DNA of 64,000 nucleotides from Acidimangrovimonas sediminis. GTDB lineage: Bacteria; Pseudomonadota; Alphaproteobacteria; Rhodobacterales; Rhodobacteraceae. The DNA is taken from NCBI RefSeq assembly GCF_002871005.1, contig NZ_PHSN01000008.1:62001-126000 (forward strand), read 5' to 3'. The stretch's first letter is position 1, and each line of letters opens with the position of its first letter. The notes beneath the pieces are model-generated. The model was not told the origin of the DNA, ran no database searches, and was given only the letters and a program-made list of their open reading frames with translations. A program made the position numbers and the translations under genes. This document shows positions 11,616 to 22,170 of the stretch, piece by piece.

Positions 11616-12704
11616 TTAGCGGGGGGCTGCGCCTGTTACACGATTGTAATGGCCCATCTTCCGACCCGGCCGCGCCTCGGCCTTGCCATAGAGGTGCAGG
11701 GCGACGTGCGGCTCCTTCGCAAGCTGCGGGACCGCGTCGATGTCGTCGCCGATCAGGTTGGTCATCACGACGTCCGCGTGGCGCTGCCCGTCGCCCAGCG
11801 GCCAGCCGGCGACCGCGCGGATGTGCTGTTCGAACTGGTCCACCGCACAGCCGTTCTGAGTCCAGTGCCCGGAATTGTGCACCCGCGGCGCGATCTCGTT
11901 GACCAGAAGGCCCTGCGGCGTGACGAACAGCTCGACCCCCAGGACGCCGACATAGTCCAGCGCGTTGAGGATGCGGGCCGCGATCAGCACCGCGTCCGAG
12001 CGTTGCGAGGGGCTTAGCCGCGCGGGGATCGTGGTGGTGTGCAGGATGCCGTCGCGGTGGACGTTCTCGCCCGGGTCGTAGGCCGCGACCTCACCGGTCA
12101 CGCCCCGCGCCGCGATCACGCTGACCTCGTGTGAGAAGTCGACGAAGCCCTCAAGCACCGCCGGCGCGCCGTTCATCGCGGCCAGCGCCGCGCCGGCGTC
12201 GGCGGGCGATGTCAGCCGTGCCTGTCCCTTGCCGTCATAGCCCAGCCGCGTGGTCTTGAGGATCGAGGGCGCGCCGATCGTCGCGACTGCGGCCTCCATC
12301 CCGGCGGTATCGTTCACCGCGGCATAGGGGGCGGTGGTCAGCCCCAGCCCGGTCAGGAAATCCTTTTCGGCGATCCGGTCCTGGCTGACCGCAAGCGCCC
12401 GCCGCCCCGGGCGGATCGGTCTGAGCGCCTCGAGCCGGTCGAGCGCGGCGGTCGGCACATTCTCGAACTCGTAGGTGATGACGTCGACCGAGGCCGCGAA
12501 GGCGTCAAGCGCCTGGACATCCTGGTAGGATGCGGTGGTCACGGCATGGGCCACATCGGCGGCGGGCGGGTTGGCGCCCGGCTCGTAGATATGGGTGCGA
12601 TAGCCCAGACGGGCCGCCGCGACCGACAGCATGCGCCCCAGCTGGCCGCCGCCCAGGATCCCGATCGTCGCGCCGGGCGCGAGCGGTGCCTCCGTCTCAG
12701 TCAT
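11616..12704 (-). CDS. purK: 5-(carboxyamino)imidazole ribonucleotide synthase
   Basis: 362-residue ATP-grasp enzyme that carboxylates AIR with bicarbonate and ATP to N5-CAIR in purine synthesis. The N-terminus shows [12 protein letters not shown], the standard PurK nucleotide-binding start. Later segments include [14 protein letters not shown] (ATP-grasp) and [14 protein letters not shown] (metal and substrate binding). The start overlaps the purE stop by 8 bases, so purE and purK are translationally coupled in the order purE-purK, as in most proteobacteria. Confidence 0.97.
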   Translation of the reverse strand: MTETEAPLAPGATIGILGGGQLGRMLSVAAARLGYRTHIYEPGANPPAADVAHAVTTASYQDVQALDAFAASVDVITYEFENVPTAALDRLEALRPIRPGRRALAVSQDRIAEKDFLTGLGLTTAPYAAVNDTAGMEAAVATIGAPSILKTTRLGYDGKGQARLTSPADAGAALAAMNGAPAVLEGFVDFSHEVSVIAARGVTGEVAAYDPGENVHRDGILHTTTIPARLSPSQRSDAVLIAARILNALDYVGVLGVELFVTPQGLLVNEIAPRVHNSGHWTQNGCAVDQFEQHIRAVAGWPLGDGQRHADVVMTNLIGDDIDAVPQLAKEPHVALHLYGKAEARPGRKMGHYNRVTGAAPR

Positions 12705-13185
12705 CCTGCGGCTCCTCGGGGATCGAGGCGGAGAGCGCGGCGCGCCAGGCCTCCAGCCGTTCGGCCAGCGCGGCGTCGGTGGTGGCCAGGATCGCCGCGG
12801 CCATCAGCCCGGCATTGGCCGCCCCCGCCGCGCCGATCGCCATGGTCGCGACCGGAAAGCCCCGGGGCATCTGGACGATGGAATAGAGGCTGTCGACGCC
12901 CGACAGCGCCCGCGTCTGGATCGGCACGCCGATCACCGGCACCCGGGTCTTCGACGCCATCATGCCGGGCAGGTGCGCGGCCCCGCCGGCGCCGGCGATG
13001 ATCACCTTCAGCCCACGGCCCGCCGCCTCCTTGCCGTAGGACCAGAGACGGTCCGGCGTGCGATGGGCCGACACGATGCGCGTCTCGTAAGGCACGCCCA
13101 GATCGTCGAGGATCGTTGCCGCCTCCTTCATCGTGGGCCAGTCTGACTGGCTGCCCATGATGATGCCCACCTCTGTCTCGGCCAT
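12697..13185 (-). CDS. purE: 5-(carboxyamino)imidazole ribonucleotide mutase
   Basis: 162-residue class I PurE that converts N5-CAIR (the PurK product) to CAIR. The signature GSQSDWPTM near residues 10-18 and the AHRTPD segment near 43 hold the substrate-binding serine, aspartate and histidine. GAGGGG precedes ATG 13185, which is preferred to in-frame upstream ATGs because the family N-terminus starts shortly before [10 protein letters not shown]. It is the first gene of the purEK pair. Confidence 0.97.
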   Translation of the reverse strand: MAETEVGIIMGSQSDWPTMKEAATILDDLGVPYETRIVSAHRTPDRLWSYGKEAAGRGLKVIIAGAGGAAHLPGMMASKTRVPVIGVPIQTRALSGVDSLYSIVQMPRGFPVATMAIGAAGAANAGLMAAAILATTDAALAERLEAWRAALSASIPEEPQDD

Positions 13186-13380
13186 CGCGGTCCCCTCGCG
13201 CCGGTGATTGGAGCGGGCACTATACCCACGACGCCGCCCGCGGCAAGCACCCCCCGGGCAGGCTTTGCAAAACCCCCGGGCCGCCGGGGAGGGCGGGCTC
13301 ATCCCCCGTCTTTTCCGCCCGACGATGCGAATGTGCCCCCCGGGTGGGTGGGCGCAGCCGCCGGGGCGCGGAGCGGGAGG

Positions 13381-13414
13381 GAGGTCAGGCGATGATGGAG
13401 GTCAGGCGATGATG
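13381..13414. repeat. Perfect 17-base tandem duplication spanning the DUF465 stop codon
   Basis: Two adjacent identical copies (13381-13397 and 13398-13414) of a 17-mer that contains the stop codon and last codons of the minus-strand DUF465 gene. The copy nearer the gene supplies the functional stop; the second is a downstream remnant. Confidence 0.9.
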
Positions 13415-13620
13415 TCGGGGGTGATCTGGTCTTCCAGCCGGGCGATACGGTCCTTCAGCGCCAGTTTCTGCTTTTTCAGCCGCCGCAGGGTCAGCTGGTC
13501 GCTCCGGCCCGCGGTTTCCATCGCGTGGATGGCTTCGTCGAGGTCGCGGTGTTCGCGCCGAAGCACGCCCAGTTCGATCCGCAGGACCTCCAGATTTTCC
13601 AGTTTGCTTGACGCGTTCAT
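13402..13620 (-). CDS. YdcH/DUF465 family small coiled-coil protein
   Basis: 72 residues, almost entirely helical and charged. The DUF465 pattern is present: an N-terminal LRxEHRDLDEAI segment and C-terminal LKKQKLALKDRIARLE. These short coiled-coil proteins are widespread in alphaproteobacteria and of unknown function. The last codons and the stop have been duplicated in tandem (see 13381-13414), which leaves the protein itself intact. It lies alone on the minus strand, upstream of and divergent from hsp20. Confidence 0.9.
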   Translation of the reverse strand: MNASSKLENLEVLRIELGVLRREHRDLDEAIHAMETAGRSDQLTLRRLKKQKLALKDRIARLEDQITPDIIA

Positions 13621-13793
13621 CTCCGGCCGTCGCGTGACATGTGATTCTCGGCTCAGGATACAGAAAATACCCGCCGCCGTGGCAGTATTCCGGCATCTCG
13701 GCCGCGGGGCAGGTGCGGGGCAGGCGCTCGCCGGGGGCGGCGGGTGCGGTGCAATCCGCCGGCGGCCTCTCCCGGCGCGCCCCGGCGGCTGCC

Positions 13794-13824
13794 CTTGCAG
13801 CGGGGGTGGGGCGCGCCCATATCT
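13794..13824 (+). promoter_or_regulatory. Candidate RpoH (sigma-32) promoter of hsp20
   Basis: CTTGCAG at 13794-13800 and CCCATATCT at 13816-13824, 15 bases apart, resemble the alphaproteobacterial heat-shock promoter (CTTGAA, then CCCATNT). It lies about 65 bases before the hsp20 start. Confidence 0.6.
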
Positions 13825-13886
13825 TGTGTACGGGCGCCCGGATCAGGGGCCCGGCACATGTCGCTTTGCGTGAAGGACATACGCCG

Positions 13887-14300
13887 ATGACGAAACTGAG
13901 CTTCGCCTCGCACCCGTTCCTGCTGGGGTTCGAGCGGCTCGACCAGCTGGTCGAGCGTAGCGCAAAGGCAGGAACCGAGGGTTATCCGCCCTTCAATATC
14001 GAACAATCGGGCGAGACCGCCTACCGCATCACCCTCGCCGTGGCCGGATTTTCCGAGGCCGAGCTTCAGATCACGATCGAGGACCGGCAGCTGATCCTCC
14101 GCGGCCGGCAGTCCGAGGCCGACGACGGCCGCATCTACCTGCATCGCGGCATCGCGGCGCGGGCATTCCAGCGCCGCTTCGTGTTGGCGGACGGAGTCGA
14201 AGTGTCGGGGGCGTCGCTTGAAAACGGCCTTCTGCATGTCGATCTGTGCCGGTCGGTTCCCGAGACGCGGGTTCAGAGGATCGAGATTACCCGGGGCTAG
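13887..14300 (+). CDS. Small heat-shock protein, Hsp20 family
   Basis: 137-residue alpha-crystallin-type holdase. The N-terminus PFLLGFERLDQLVERSA and PPFNIEQSGETAYRITLAVAGF are typical of the IbpA-like branch of alphaproteobacteria. The alpha-crystallin domain (about residues 30-120) ends with the conserved A-x-x-x-G-L hallmark as ASLENGLLHVDL. It binds unfolding proteins under stress in the cytoplasm. ATG 13887 follows GAAGGA. The DUF1150 gene follows after 69 bases, the usual pairing, and a heat-shock-like promoter stands upstream. Confidence 0.95.
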   Translation: MTKLSFASHPFLLGFERLDQLVERSAKAGTEGYPPFNIEQSGETAYRITLAVAGFSEAELQITIEDRQLILRGRQSEADDGRIYLHRGIAARAFQRRFVLADGVEVSGASLENGLLHVDLCRSVPETRVQRIEITRG

Positions 14301-14369
14301 GGTATCCCGCCGCCGGGTCGGCAAGGCGAAAGGCAGCAACGAGACAGGAATCGGGGCAAGGAGAACGCG

Positions 14370-14600
14370 ATGAACACCCAGTACGAATTCGAACACGAGA
14401 CGGGCGCACGCCCGATTGTCTACGTGCGTCCCGTCGCGGTTGACACCCTGCCGGACGAGATCCGCGAGCAGGCGGACGGGCTTGACACGCTCTACGCCGT
14501 ACATGGCGCGGACGGCGAACGTATCGCGCTGGTGCGCGACCGCAGGCTGGCCTTCGCGCTGGCCCGGCAGAACGACATGACGCCGGTCAACGTGCACTGA
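14370..14600 (+). CDS. DUF1150 family protein
   Basis: 76 residues. The middle and C-terminal pattern LYAVHGADGERIALVRDRRLAFALARQNDMTPVNVH is characteristic of DUF1150, a small family that in alphaproteobacteria accompanies an Hsp20 gene. The function is unknown. AAGGAG precedes ATG 14370. The downstream hairpin at 14649 probably ends the two-gene message. Confidence 0.93.
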   Translation: MNTQYEFEHETGARPIVYVRPVAVDTLPDEIREQADGLDTLYAVHGADGERIALVRDRRLAFALARQNDMTPVNVH

Positions 14601-14648
14601 CCGGCACCCATGACGCCGCGCCCCTCTCGGGGGGCGTGGGCGGCACCC

Positions 14649-14686
14649 AAAGGCCCCATCCGCCCGGACGGGGCCTTTGTCGTTTT
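14649..14686 (+). terminator. Rho-independent terminator after hsp20-DUF1150
   Basis: Arms AAAGGCCCC (14649-14657) and GGGGCCTTT (14670-14678) form a perfect stem, followed by GTCGTTTTC. It can act in both directions and also lies beyond the stop of the convergent glycosyltransferase gene. Confidence 0.85.
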
Positions 14687-14781
14687 CGGACATTTCGGTG
14701 CCGGGTGCCGTTCTGGCCAAGGCGGGGGTCGGGCCATGGCAGGGATCGGGGCTAGGTTCGGCGAAGGCCGCGCTGGCGCGG

Positions 14782-15606
14782 TCAGTCCGGCTCGATCCAG
14801 TTCATCGGTGGCAGGCGATGGCCGAGGCGTTTCACCATCCGGGCGTAGAGGCTGCTTTCCGGCGGGCGGGTGTTCGGCGCGCCCTTGTAATGGACGTGCA
14901 GGCCGATCACCCCGGGGTCCTCTTCCAGCGCCTCCACCGGACCGGGCTTGTAGAACTGTGCTGTCTCCTTGCCGTTCCAGGCATAGAAGGCGCGAGTGCC
15001 GATCGCATGGCCAAGCTGGCCGTGCTTGGTCGCCAGCCGGGTGAAGGCGTCGTTGCCGTAGATCGTGATGCCAAGGTCGGGCGGGGTGAAACGCTGCCCG
15101 GTGAGGCGGTATATCAGCGGCTTGAACACGCCACGCTTCCACCCCAGCCAGTGCGGCATCAGCGTCGGGCTGTCATAGAGCCGGTTGTAATCGGCGATCA
15201 TCGGGTTGTCCGGCGGCAGGTAGAACACCGGGCTGCCGATGCGGTGGCTGTCTTCCCAGGCGAAGAACGGCTTCGAGGTGTCGATCTCGAACGGTCGGAA
15301 CAGCAGCACGTCACCGTCAAGCCACATGCCGCGGCCCTGTTCCATCAGCTTCATGCGAAACAGGTCGGAGTAATTGACCATGGGCTGCCAGACCTCGCGG
15401 TCGGGGTGCCTGAGCGGCACCAGAAGCTCCATGTAGCTTTCCGACAGAACGTCGGAGGCCGGCAGCAGGCGCACCCCTTCGGGCACGCCGGTCACCGGGC
15501 CGAAACTGTAGAGGTCGACCTCCGCCCCGGCCTCGACCCAGGAGGCGAGGCACAGGGTTTCGATGTTGCGCAGGGGGCCGGTGCGCCAGAATGTCGCTAG
15601 TCTCAC
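14782..15606 (-). CDS. Glycosyltransferase with DXD motif (GT32-like)
   Basis: 274 residues. The segment NYSDLFRMKLMEQGRGMWLDGDVLLF (key part YSDLFR then LDGDV, residues about 78-100) is the sugar-nucleotide and metal-binding core of GT32/capsular-type glycosyltransferases. There is no signal peptide or membrane segment, so it acts at the cytoplasmic face. The acceptor is unknown; surface polysaccharide decoration is likely. The gene ends convergently with DUF1150 and follows the sat/cysC gene on the same strand after a 49-base gap, though functional linkage is not evident. Confidence 0.85.
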   Translation of the reverse strand: MRLATFWRTGPLRNIETLCLASWVEAGAEVDLYSFGPVTGVPEGVRLLPASDVLSESYMELLVPLRHPDREVWQPMVNYSDLFRMKLMEQGRGMWLDGDVLLFRPFEIDTSKPFFAWEDSHRIGSPVFYLPPDNPMIADYNRLYDSPTLMPHWLGWKRGVFKPLIYRLTGQRFTPPDLGITIYGNDAFTRLATKHGQLGHAIGTRAFYAWNGKETAQFYKPGPVEALEEDPGVIGLHVHYKGAPNTRPPESSLYARMVKRLGHRLPPMNWIEPD

Positions 15607-15655
15607 CGGCCTCCTCCCAGGCGCATGCTGCCGGCCGCCTGGGCAGGCATTGTCG

Positions 15656-17362
15656 TCAGCCGCGGATGAGACCCATCGACTCGAGCTTCAGTAGCACCTG
15701 GTGCGCGCAGTTGTCGACCTCGACATTCTCGGTTTCGACGCGCAGCTCGGGGTTCTCGGGCGCCTCGTAGGGGTCGGAGATGCCGGTGAATTCCTTGATC
15801 TTGCCCTCGCGCGCCAGCTTGTAGAGACCCTTGCGGTCACGCCGTTCGCATTCCTCCAGCGCGGTGGCCACGTGGACCTCGACGAAGGCACCGTATTGCT
15901 CGATGTCCTCGCGCACGGCGCGGCGGGTGGCGGTGTAGGGCGCGATCGGGGCGCAGATGGCGATACCGCCGTTCTTGGTGATCTCGCTCGCGACATAGCC
16001 GATGCGGCGGATGTTCAGGTCGCGGTGCTCCTTGGAAAAGCCCAGCTCCGACGACAGGTTCTTGCGCACCACGTCACCGTCCAGAAGCGTGACCGGACGG
16101 CCGCCCATCTCCATCAGCTTGACCATGAGCGCGTTGGCGATCGTGGACTTGCCCGAGCCGGAGAAGCCCGTGAAGAACACGGTGAAGCCCTGCTTCGAGC
16201 GCGCGGGCGAAGTGCGGCGCAGTTCCGTCACCACCTCGGGGAACGAGAACCATTCCGGGATCTCCAGCCCTTCGCGCAGGCGGCGGCGCAGTTCGGTGCC
16301 GGAGATGTTCAGCACGGTCACGCCGTCCTCGATCTCGTCGGCCGGTTCATACTGGGCGCGTTCCTGCACGTAGACCATGTGCTTGAAGTCGACCATCTCG
16401 ATGCCGACCTCCTCCTGGTGCTTGCGCACCATTTCCTGCGCGTCGTAGGGGCCGTAGAAATCCTCGCCCGCCGAGTTCTTGCCCGGGCCGGCGTGGTCGC
16501 GGCCAACGATGAAATGGGTACAGCCGTGGTTCTTGCGGATGATCGCGTGCCACAGCGCCTCGCGCGGGCCGGCCATGCGCATGGCAAGGTTCAGCAGGCT
16601 CATCGTCGTGGTTGCCTGCGGGTACTTGTCCAGCACCGCCTCGTAGCAGCGCACGCGGGTGAAGTGGTCCACGTCGCCCGGCTTGGTCATACCCACGACC
16701 GGGTGGATGAGCAGGTTCGCCTGCGCCTCGCGCGCGGCGCGGAACGTCAGCTCCTGGTGGGCGCGGTGCAGCGGATTGCGGGTCTGGAAGGCCACGACAC
16801 GGCGCCAGCCCATCTTGCGGAAATAGGCGCGCAGCTCGTTCGGCGTGTCGCGGCGACCCTTGAAGTCGTAATGCACCGGCTGCTGGATCCCGGTGACCGG
16901 GCCGCCCAGATAGACGTTGCCGGCCGTGTTGTGCAGATAGTTCACCGCCGGGTGCGCCAGGTCGTCGGCGCCGAACACCGCCTCGGCCTCTTTCGCCTTG
17001 TTCGGCACCCACTTGTCGGTGACCGACAGGATGGCGAGGATCACGCCCTCGGCGTCGCGCAGCGCGATGTCCTGACCCGGCTCGATCCCTTCGGCGAACT
17101 TCTCGCCCACGTCGAGGGTGATCGGCATCGGGAAGAGCGCGCCGTCGCTCATCCGCATGTCCTTGAGGACGCCGTCGTAATCTGCCTCGGTCATGAAGCC
17201 CTTGAGCGGGTAGAATCCGCCGTTCATCAGGAGCTCCAGGTCACAGACCTGCCGCGGGGTCAGATCCCAGGACGGCAGCTCGCCCGCCTCGACCTTCAGT
17301 TTCTGGGCCGACTCATAGGACACATAGAGTTCCGGGATCGGGGCGAGGTTGGGAAGCTGCAT
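15656..17362 (-). CDS. Bifunctional sulfate adenylyltransferase / adenylylsulfate kinase
   Basis: 568-residue fusion that makes APS from sulfate and ATP and then phosphorylates it to PAPS for assimilation or sulfation. The N-terminal ATP-sulfurylase part contains QTRNPLHRAHQ and GRDHAGPG, the two nucleotide-binding hallmarks of the Sat family. The C-terminal APS kinase (CysC) has P-loop GFSGSGKS at residues 399-406 and DGDVVRKNL. AAGGA precedes ATG 17362; the upstream in-frame ATG lacks a site. This Sat-CysC fusion is common in Rhodobacteraceae, in place of CysDN-C. No other sulfur-assimilation gene is adjacent. Confidence 0.97.
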   Translation of the reverse strand: MQLPNLAPIPELYVSYESAQKLKVEAGELPSWDLTPRQVCDLELLMNGGFYPLKGFMTEADYDGVLKDMRMSDGALFPMPITLDVGEKFAEGIEPGQDIALRDAEGVILAILSVTDKWVPNKAKEAEAVFGADDLAHPAVNYLHNTAGNVYLGGPVTGIQQPVHYDFKGRRDTPNELRAYFRKMGWRRVVAFQTRNPLHRAHQELTFRAAREAQANLLIHPVVGMTKPGDVDHFTRVRCYEAVLDKYPQATTTMSLLNLAMRMAGPREALWHAIIRKNHGCTHFIVGRDHAGPGKNSAGEDFYGPYDAQEMVRKHQEEVGIEMVDFKHMVYVQERAQYEPADEIEDGVTVLNISGTELRRRLREGLEIPEWFSFPEVVTELRRTSPARSKQGFTVFFTGFSGSGKSTIANALMVKLMEMGGRPVTLLDGDVVRKNLSSELGFSKEHRDLNIRRIGYVASEITKNGGIAICAPIAPYTATRRAVREDIEQYGAFVEVHVATALEECERRDRKGLYKLAREGKIKEFTGISDPYEAPENPELRVETENVEVDNCAHQVLLKLESMGLIRG

Positions 17363-17717
17363 CTGAATTCCTTGCGATAAGGGCGTCGGGCTGCGCCGAT
17401 GTGCCACCTGGGCGAAAGAGCGCGTTTGGCTGGGGATAGCCCCGCGAATGAGGCGGATTCAAGACTTTCGGGCGCTTTCGGCGGGAAAAGACCGAACCTG
17501 CTGCACTCCTGCGCAGTGAGCGAACAGGGTTCTGGTGGACCGGGGGTCGGAGGCCGCGTTGTTCGGTCGTGGCCCGCGTCGTGGAATGGCATTCCCTCTG
17601 GGTGGGGCAGTGGGTGCGAAATGGTGGGGCAGCGGGCGTGAAATGGTGGGGCAGGGGGCGTGAAATGGTGGTCCCGCAGGGCGCATCCGGGTGCATCCGG
17701 CGGGACCTCGTGCCCGA
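17363..17717. other. Intergenic region between sat-cysC and trxB with tandem repeats
   Basis: 355 bases upstream of the sat-cysC gene and downstream of trxB, both on the minus strand. No gene or known riboswitch was recognised. It contains three 22-base tandem repeats (17602-17667) and a short GCATCCGG direct repeat near 17682-17700. Confidence 0.7.
17602..17667. repeat. Three tandem 22-base repeats
   Basis: Units at 17602-17623, 17624-17645 and 17646-17667 share GTGGGGCAG, a variable base, GGG and GAAATG; units 2 and 3 differ at one position, unit 1 at a few. A truncated GTGG follows. Adjacent units without spacers, so not CRISPR. Confidence 0.9.
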
Positions 17718-19384
<1,667 letters not shown>

Positions 19385-19944
19385 GGCCTCTGCCCGCGGC
19401 GCGGGCGGCTGCAGCTTCGGGTTGCGCAGGGCGCCGCCGCTTGCACGTATCATCTAGTATGGAGAGAGAAGGTCTCCCCGGCCGCCCGTCCGTCGCCAGA
19501 GGAGCGACGGGGGTCCATCCGCTTGCTGCGAACTTTCCCGGGCGCGCTGTGGGACCAAGCTCATTCGGTCTTCAACCGATGTTCCCCAAACATGGACGGT
19601 GTTCCAATTTTTGTCAAAATATTTCCAGTATTTATGCGCAATAAGCCGCAATCATCGGGGTCTGCCGGAATTGTTTCCCGGGTGGGGCCGAAGCGGGATC
19701 AACTTGACGCAATCTTAACCGAGTTCGGACAAAAGGGGCGAACTTGGCGCGGCGCGGTTCGCCCCAGGCTTTCCGGGGAACCCCTGACCCGGCGCTCGGC
19801 CTGCAACCCGTGATTCGCGTCCCGCGTGTCCACTGATCGGTCAGGCCCGGTCTCCTCCGGCGGCATGCCCCGGGACAAATGCGATAGGCCGGGCGCTTGC
19901 CCGGCCTTCGGAAAGATCGTTTGGGCGCCGCCAGTGCGGGCCGC
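19385..19944. other. 560-base intergenic region
   Basis: No convincing protein or known RNA was found. It includes an AT-rich stretch at about 19590-19660, unusual in this GC-rich window, and the terminator at 19887-19906. A small RNA cannot be excluded. Confidence 0.5.
19887..19906 (-). terminator. Hairpin terminator of the 52-residue gene
   Basis: Perfect stem GGCCGGGC (19887-19894) with GCCCGGCC (19899-19906), loop GCTT. It lies 38 bases past the small gene's stop; the T-run after it on the minus strand is weak (TATCGCATTTG). Confidence 0.55.
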
Positions 19945-20103
19945 TCACTCGGCCGCGAAGACCTGAAGCGGCTTGGGCGCCGGGCGCTCTGCGGTGCGCA
20001 GTGCTTCGGGGCGGCGGCGCTGGCTGCGCTGCCACGGCATTGCCGGCTGCGGCTTTGCGCTTTCCTCAAGGACCCATTTCATCCAGCGGCGTTCGGTCTT
20101 CAT
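19945..20103 (-). CDS. Conserved small basic protein (52 residues)
   Basis: 52 residues starting M-K-T-E-R-R-W-M-K-W-V-L-E-E-S and ending VFAAE. The N-terminal segment is amphipathic, then PWQRSQRRRPEAL gives a basic, proline-rich middle. It has a strong ribosome binding site (GAGGAGGGG) before ATG 20103 and a hairpin after its stop, so it is very likely real although short. I recall similar small proteins (MKxxRxWMK..., then LPWxR and an Arg/Pro-rich tail) in other Rhodobacteraceae, but no function is known to me. It lies 193 bases downstream of pgeF on the same strand. Confidence 0.75.
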   Translation of the reverse strand: MKTERRWMKWVLEESAKPQPAMPWQRSQRRRPEALRTAERPAPKPLQVFAAE

Positions 20104-20296
20104 CTCTTTTCCCCTCCTCAGCCCCAGTGGGAGATTGCGTTTCGCTGAGATCGAAACTGACCCTGCAATGGGGCAAAGCCGTGACAGGATGCGGGTATCT
20201 TCGCGAAAGCCCGGGGCCATTTCCGCCGCATTTCGGCGACGATGATGGTGGATGGCTTGAAATTGTTCCCGTTGGCGCAACGGCCGAAGCCGGCGG

Positions 20297-21052
20297 TCAG
20301 AGACGGATGGTCGAGATCAGCCGGCCGTAATCGGCCTCGCCGCGGTGGGTGGTGCGGCGGAAGGAATAGAACCGGTCGGGATCGGAATAGGTGCAGTGCC
20401 GGGTCCATTCCGCCGCGCCGACACCCGCGCTGCGCAGCCGGTGCAGACCGTAAGCGGGAAGGTCGAACTGCACGCGGTCGCCATCGCCCCCCGCGAAGAA
20501 TCGGCTGTTGTCGGGGTCTTCGTCGAGAAAGCTCTCGAAGAACTCGGGGCCCACCTCGTAGGCCTGCTGGCTGATCGAGGGGCCGATCACCGCGGTGATG
20601 TCCGACCGTCGCGCCCCGAGCGATTCCATGGCGTCGAGTGTCGCCTCCAGCACGCCCGCCTGCGCCCCGCGCCATCCGGCATGGGCCGCGCCGACCACCC
20701 CGGCCTGCGCGTCGGCGAACAGCACGGGCTGGCAATCGGCGGTCAGGATGCCCAGCAAGATGCCCGGCGTGGCGGTGACCATGGCATCGGCGGTGGGCCG
20801 GTCCTGTCGCGCCTCGGTCAGTGTCACGACGTCGGGCGAATGCACCTGGTCGATGGTCACCAGCGCATCGGGGGCGGCCCCCATCGCCTCGGCCACGCGG
20901 GCCCGGTTGATGGTCACGGCCGAGGCGAGGTCGGACGAGCCTGGACCGCAGTTCAGCCCCTGGAAGATGCCGGACGAGGCCCCGCCCTTGCGGGTGAAGA
21001 AGCCGTGGCGGACCGGGGCGAGCGCGGGAGAGGTGATGATCTCGAGCGTCAT
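20297..21052 (-). CDS. pgeF: Peptidoglycan editing factor PgeF (laccase-domain protein)
   Basis: 251 residues of the YfiH/multicopper-like laccase-domain family. Metal ligands are visible in DQVHSPDV, LTADCQPVLFAD and AAHAGWRGAQAG. PgeF removes non-canonical amino acids (L-Ser instead of L-Ala) from peptidoglycan precursors in E. coli; some homologues are described as polyphenol oxidases. Its start overlaps the stop of the MidA-family gene (ATGA), placing it third in the lgt-midA-pgeF operon. Confidence 0.94.
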   Translation of the reverse strand: MTLEIITSPALAPVRHGFFTRKGGASSGIFQGLNCGPGSSDLASAVTINRARVAEAMGAAPDALVTIDQVHSPDVVTLTEARQDRPTADAMVTATPGILLGILTADCQPVLFADAQAGVVGAAHAGWRGAQAGVLEATLDAMESLGARRSDITAVIGPSISQQAYEVGPEFFESFLDEDPDNSRFFAGGDGDRVQFDLPAYGLHRLRSAGVGAAEWTRHCTYSDPDRFYSFRRTTHRGEADYGRLISTIRL

Positions 21053-22170
21053 GATCCTTGTGTGCCGCCTTCCCGGTCAGATCTGTCGGCCGCCGGATCC
21101 AGCCCCGGCGGAAGGGTTTGGCCGGGCCCCGAGAGGCCCAGCACCTTGAACAGGGTTCCCATTTCCTCCGCCGCGGTCAAGCGGTGTGTCGCGGCGTGGT
21201 GGGTATCGCGGGCGGCCCCCTCCAGCCGCGCGGCCAAGGCCTCGGCCCGGGTGGCGATGCCAAGGCGCCCAAGCCAGGCCCCCTGCGCCGTCAGGCCTGC
21301 GGCGGGCAGGGCGGGGGCGGCCCGGCGGAGCGCCTCGAAATCCACATGCGCGGTCAGGTCGGCCTCGCCGGGGTGGGCGAGGGGCGGATCACTTTCGCGT
21401 GCCCTAAGCGCTTGCAGCGTGTCGCCGCGCGACCGCCAGTCGCCGTAGTCGATGATCAGCGCGGCCCCGCCATCGGTGGCAAGGCGCGCGGCAAGCACCT
21501 CCATCACGGCCGTTGCGGGGGCGCAAAGCTCGACCATCTCGCCCTCCCGCGTGTCGCCGAGGCGATGGGCAAGTGCCGGGGGCGCCACCGGGGCGGAGAG
21601 GCCGAAGGTCAGCGCAACACCCCCGGATTCGCCGTCTTCCAGCCCGACCAGACGCTCGCGCCAGGCGCGGCCCGCCCGCAGGAACTGGCGGATCGGCAGG
21701 GCGTCGAAGAATTCGTTGGCGATCAGGTAGAGCGGCAGGTCGGGCAGGGTCTCGACCCCGTCATGCCAGGTAGGCGCCTGACCCGCCAGCGCCTTCGCCT
21801 GGACGGCGCGCAGCCGGGGCGAGGCCTCGACCAGGTGTAGCTTCATCGCCGCGTGGAACCCCGGCACGCCCCGCGTGGCGCGCAGGATATCGGCCATCAG
21901 CGTGCCCCGCCCGGGGCCCAGCTCGGCCAGCGCGAAAGCGGCCGGCGCGCCGTGGTCGAGCCATGTCTGCGCCAGCGCGAGGCCCGCAAGTTCGCCGAAC
22001 ATCTGGGAAATCTCGGGCGCGGTGATGAAATCGCCCCGCTGCCCGAAGGGTTCGCGCGTGGTGTAATAGCCATGCTCGGGGTGGAGCAGGCAGGCGGCCA
22101 TGTACTCGGCCACCGTGATCGGCCCGCCGGCGCGGATCCGCCGGGCGAGGAGATCGCCGAGCGGGGTCAC
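21049..22170 (-). CDS. Class I SAM-dependent methyltransferase, MidA/NDUFAF7 family
   Basis: 373 residues. The N-terminal pattern [43 protein letters not shown] (key parts HPEHGYY and [15 protein letters not shown]) is diagnostic of the MidA/NDUFAF7 family, and [14 protein letters not shown] is SAM motif I. The eukaryotic homologue methylates an arginine of a complex I subunit; the bacterial target is not established. It overlaps lgt and pgeF by four bases on each side, so the three genes form one translationally coupled operon. Confidence 0.94.
   Translation of the reverse strand: MTPLGDLLARRIRAGGPITVAEYMAACLLHPEHGYYTTREPFGQRGDFITAPEISQMFGELAGLALAQTWLDHGAPAAFALAELGPGRGTLMADILRATRGVPGFHAAMKLHLVEASPRLRAVQAKALAGQAPTWHDGVETLPDLPLYLIANEFFDALPIRQFLRAGRAWRERLVGLEDGESGGVALTFGLSAPVAPPALAHRLGDTREGEMVELCAPATAVMEVLAARLATDGGAALIIDYGDWRSRGDTLQALRARESDPPLAHPGEADLTAHVDFEALRRAAPALPAAGLTAQGAWLGRLGIATRAEALAARLEGAARDTHHAATHRLTAAEEMGTLFKVLGLSGPGQTLPPGLDPAADRSDREGGTQGS

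Noticed and set aside
17602-17667. CRISPR array
   Set aside because: Units adjoin directly without unique spacers and there are only three; no cas gene nearby.
19454-19651. Small open frames in the trxB/lrp-to-pgeF gap
   Set aside because: No ribosome binding sites or family resemblance; AT-rich stretch only.
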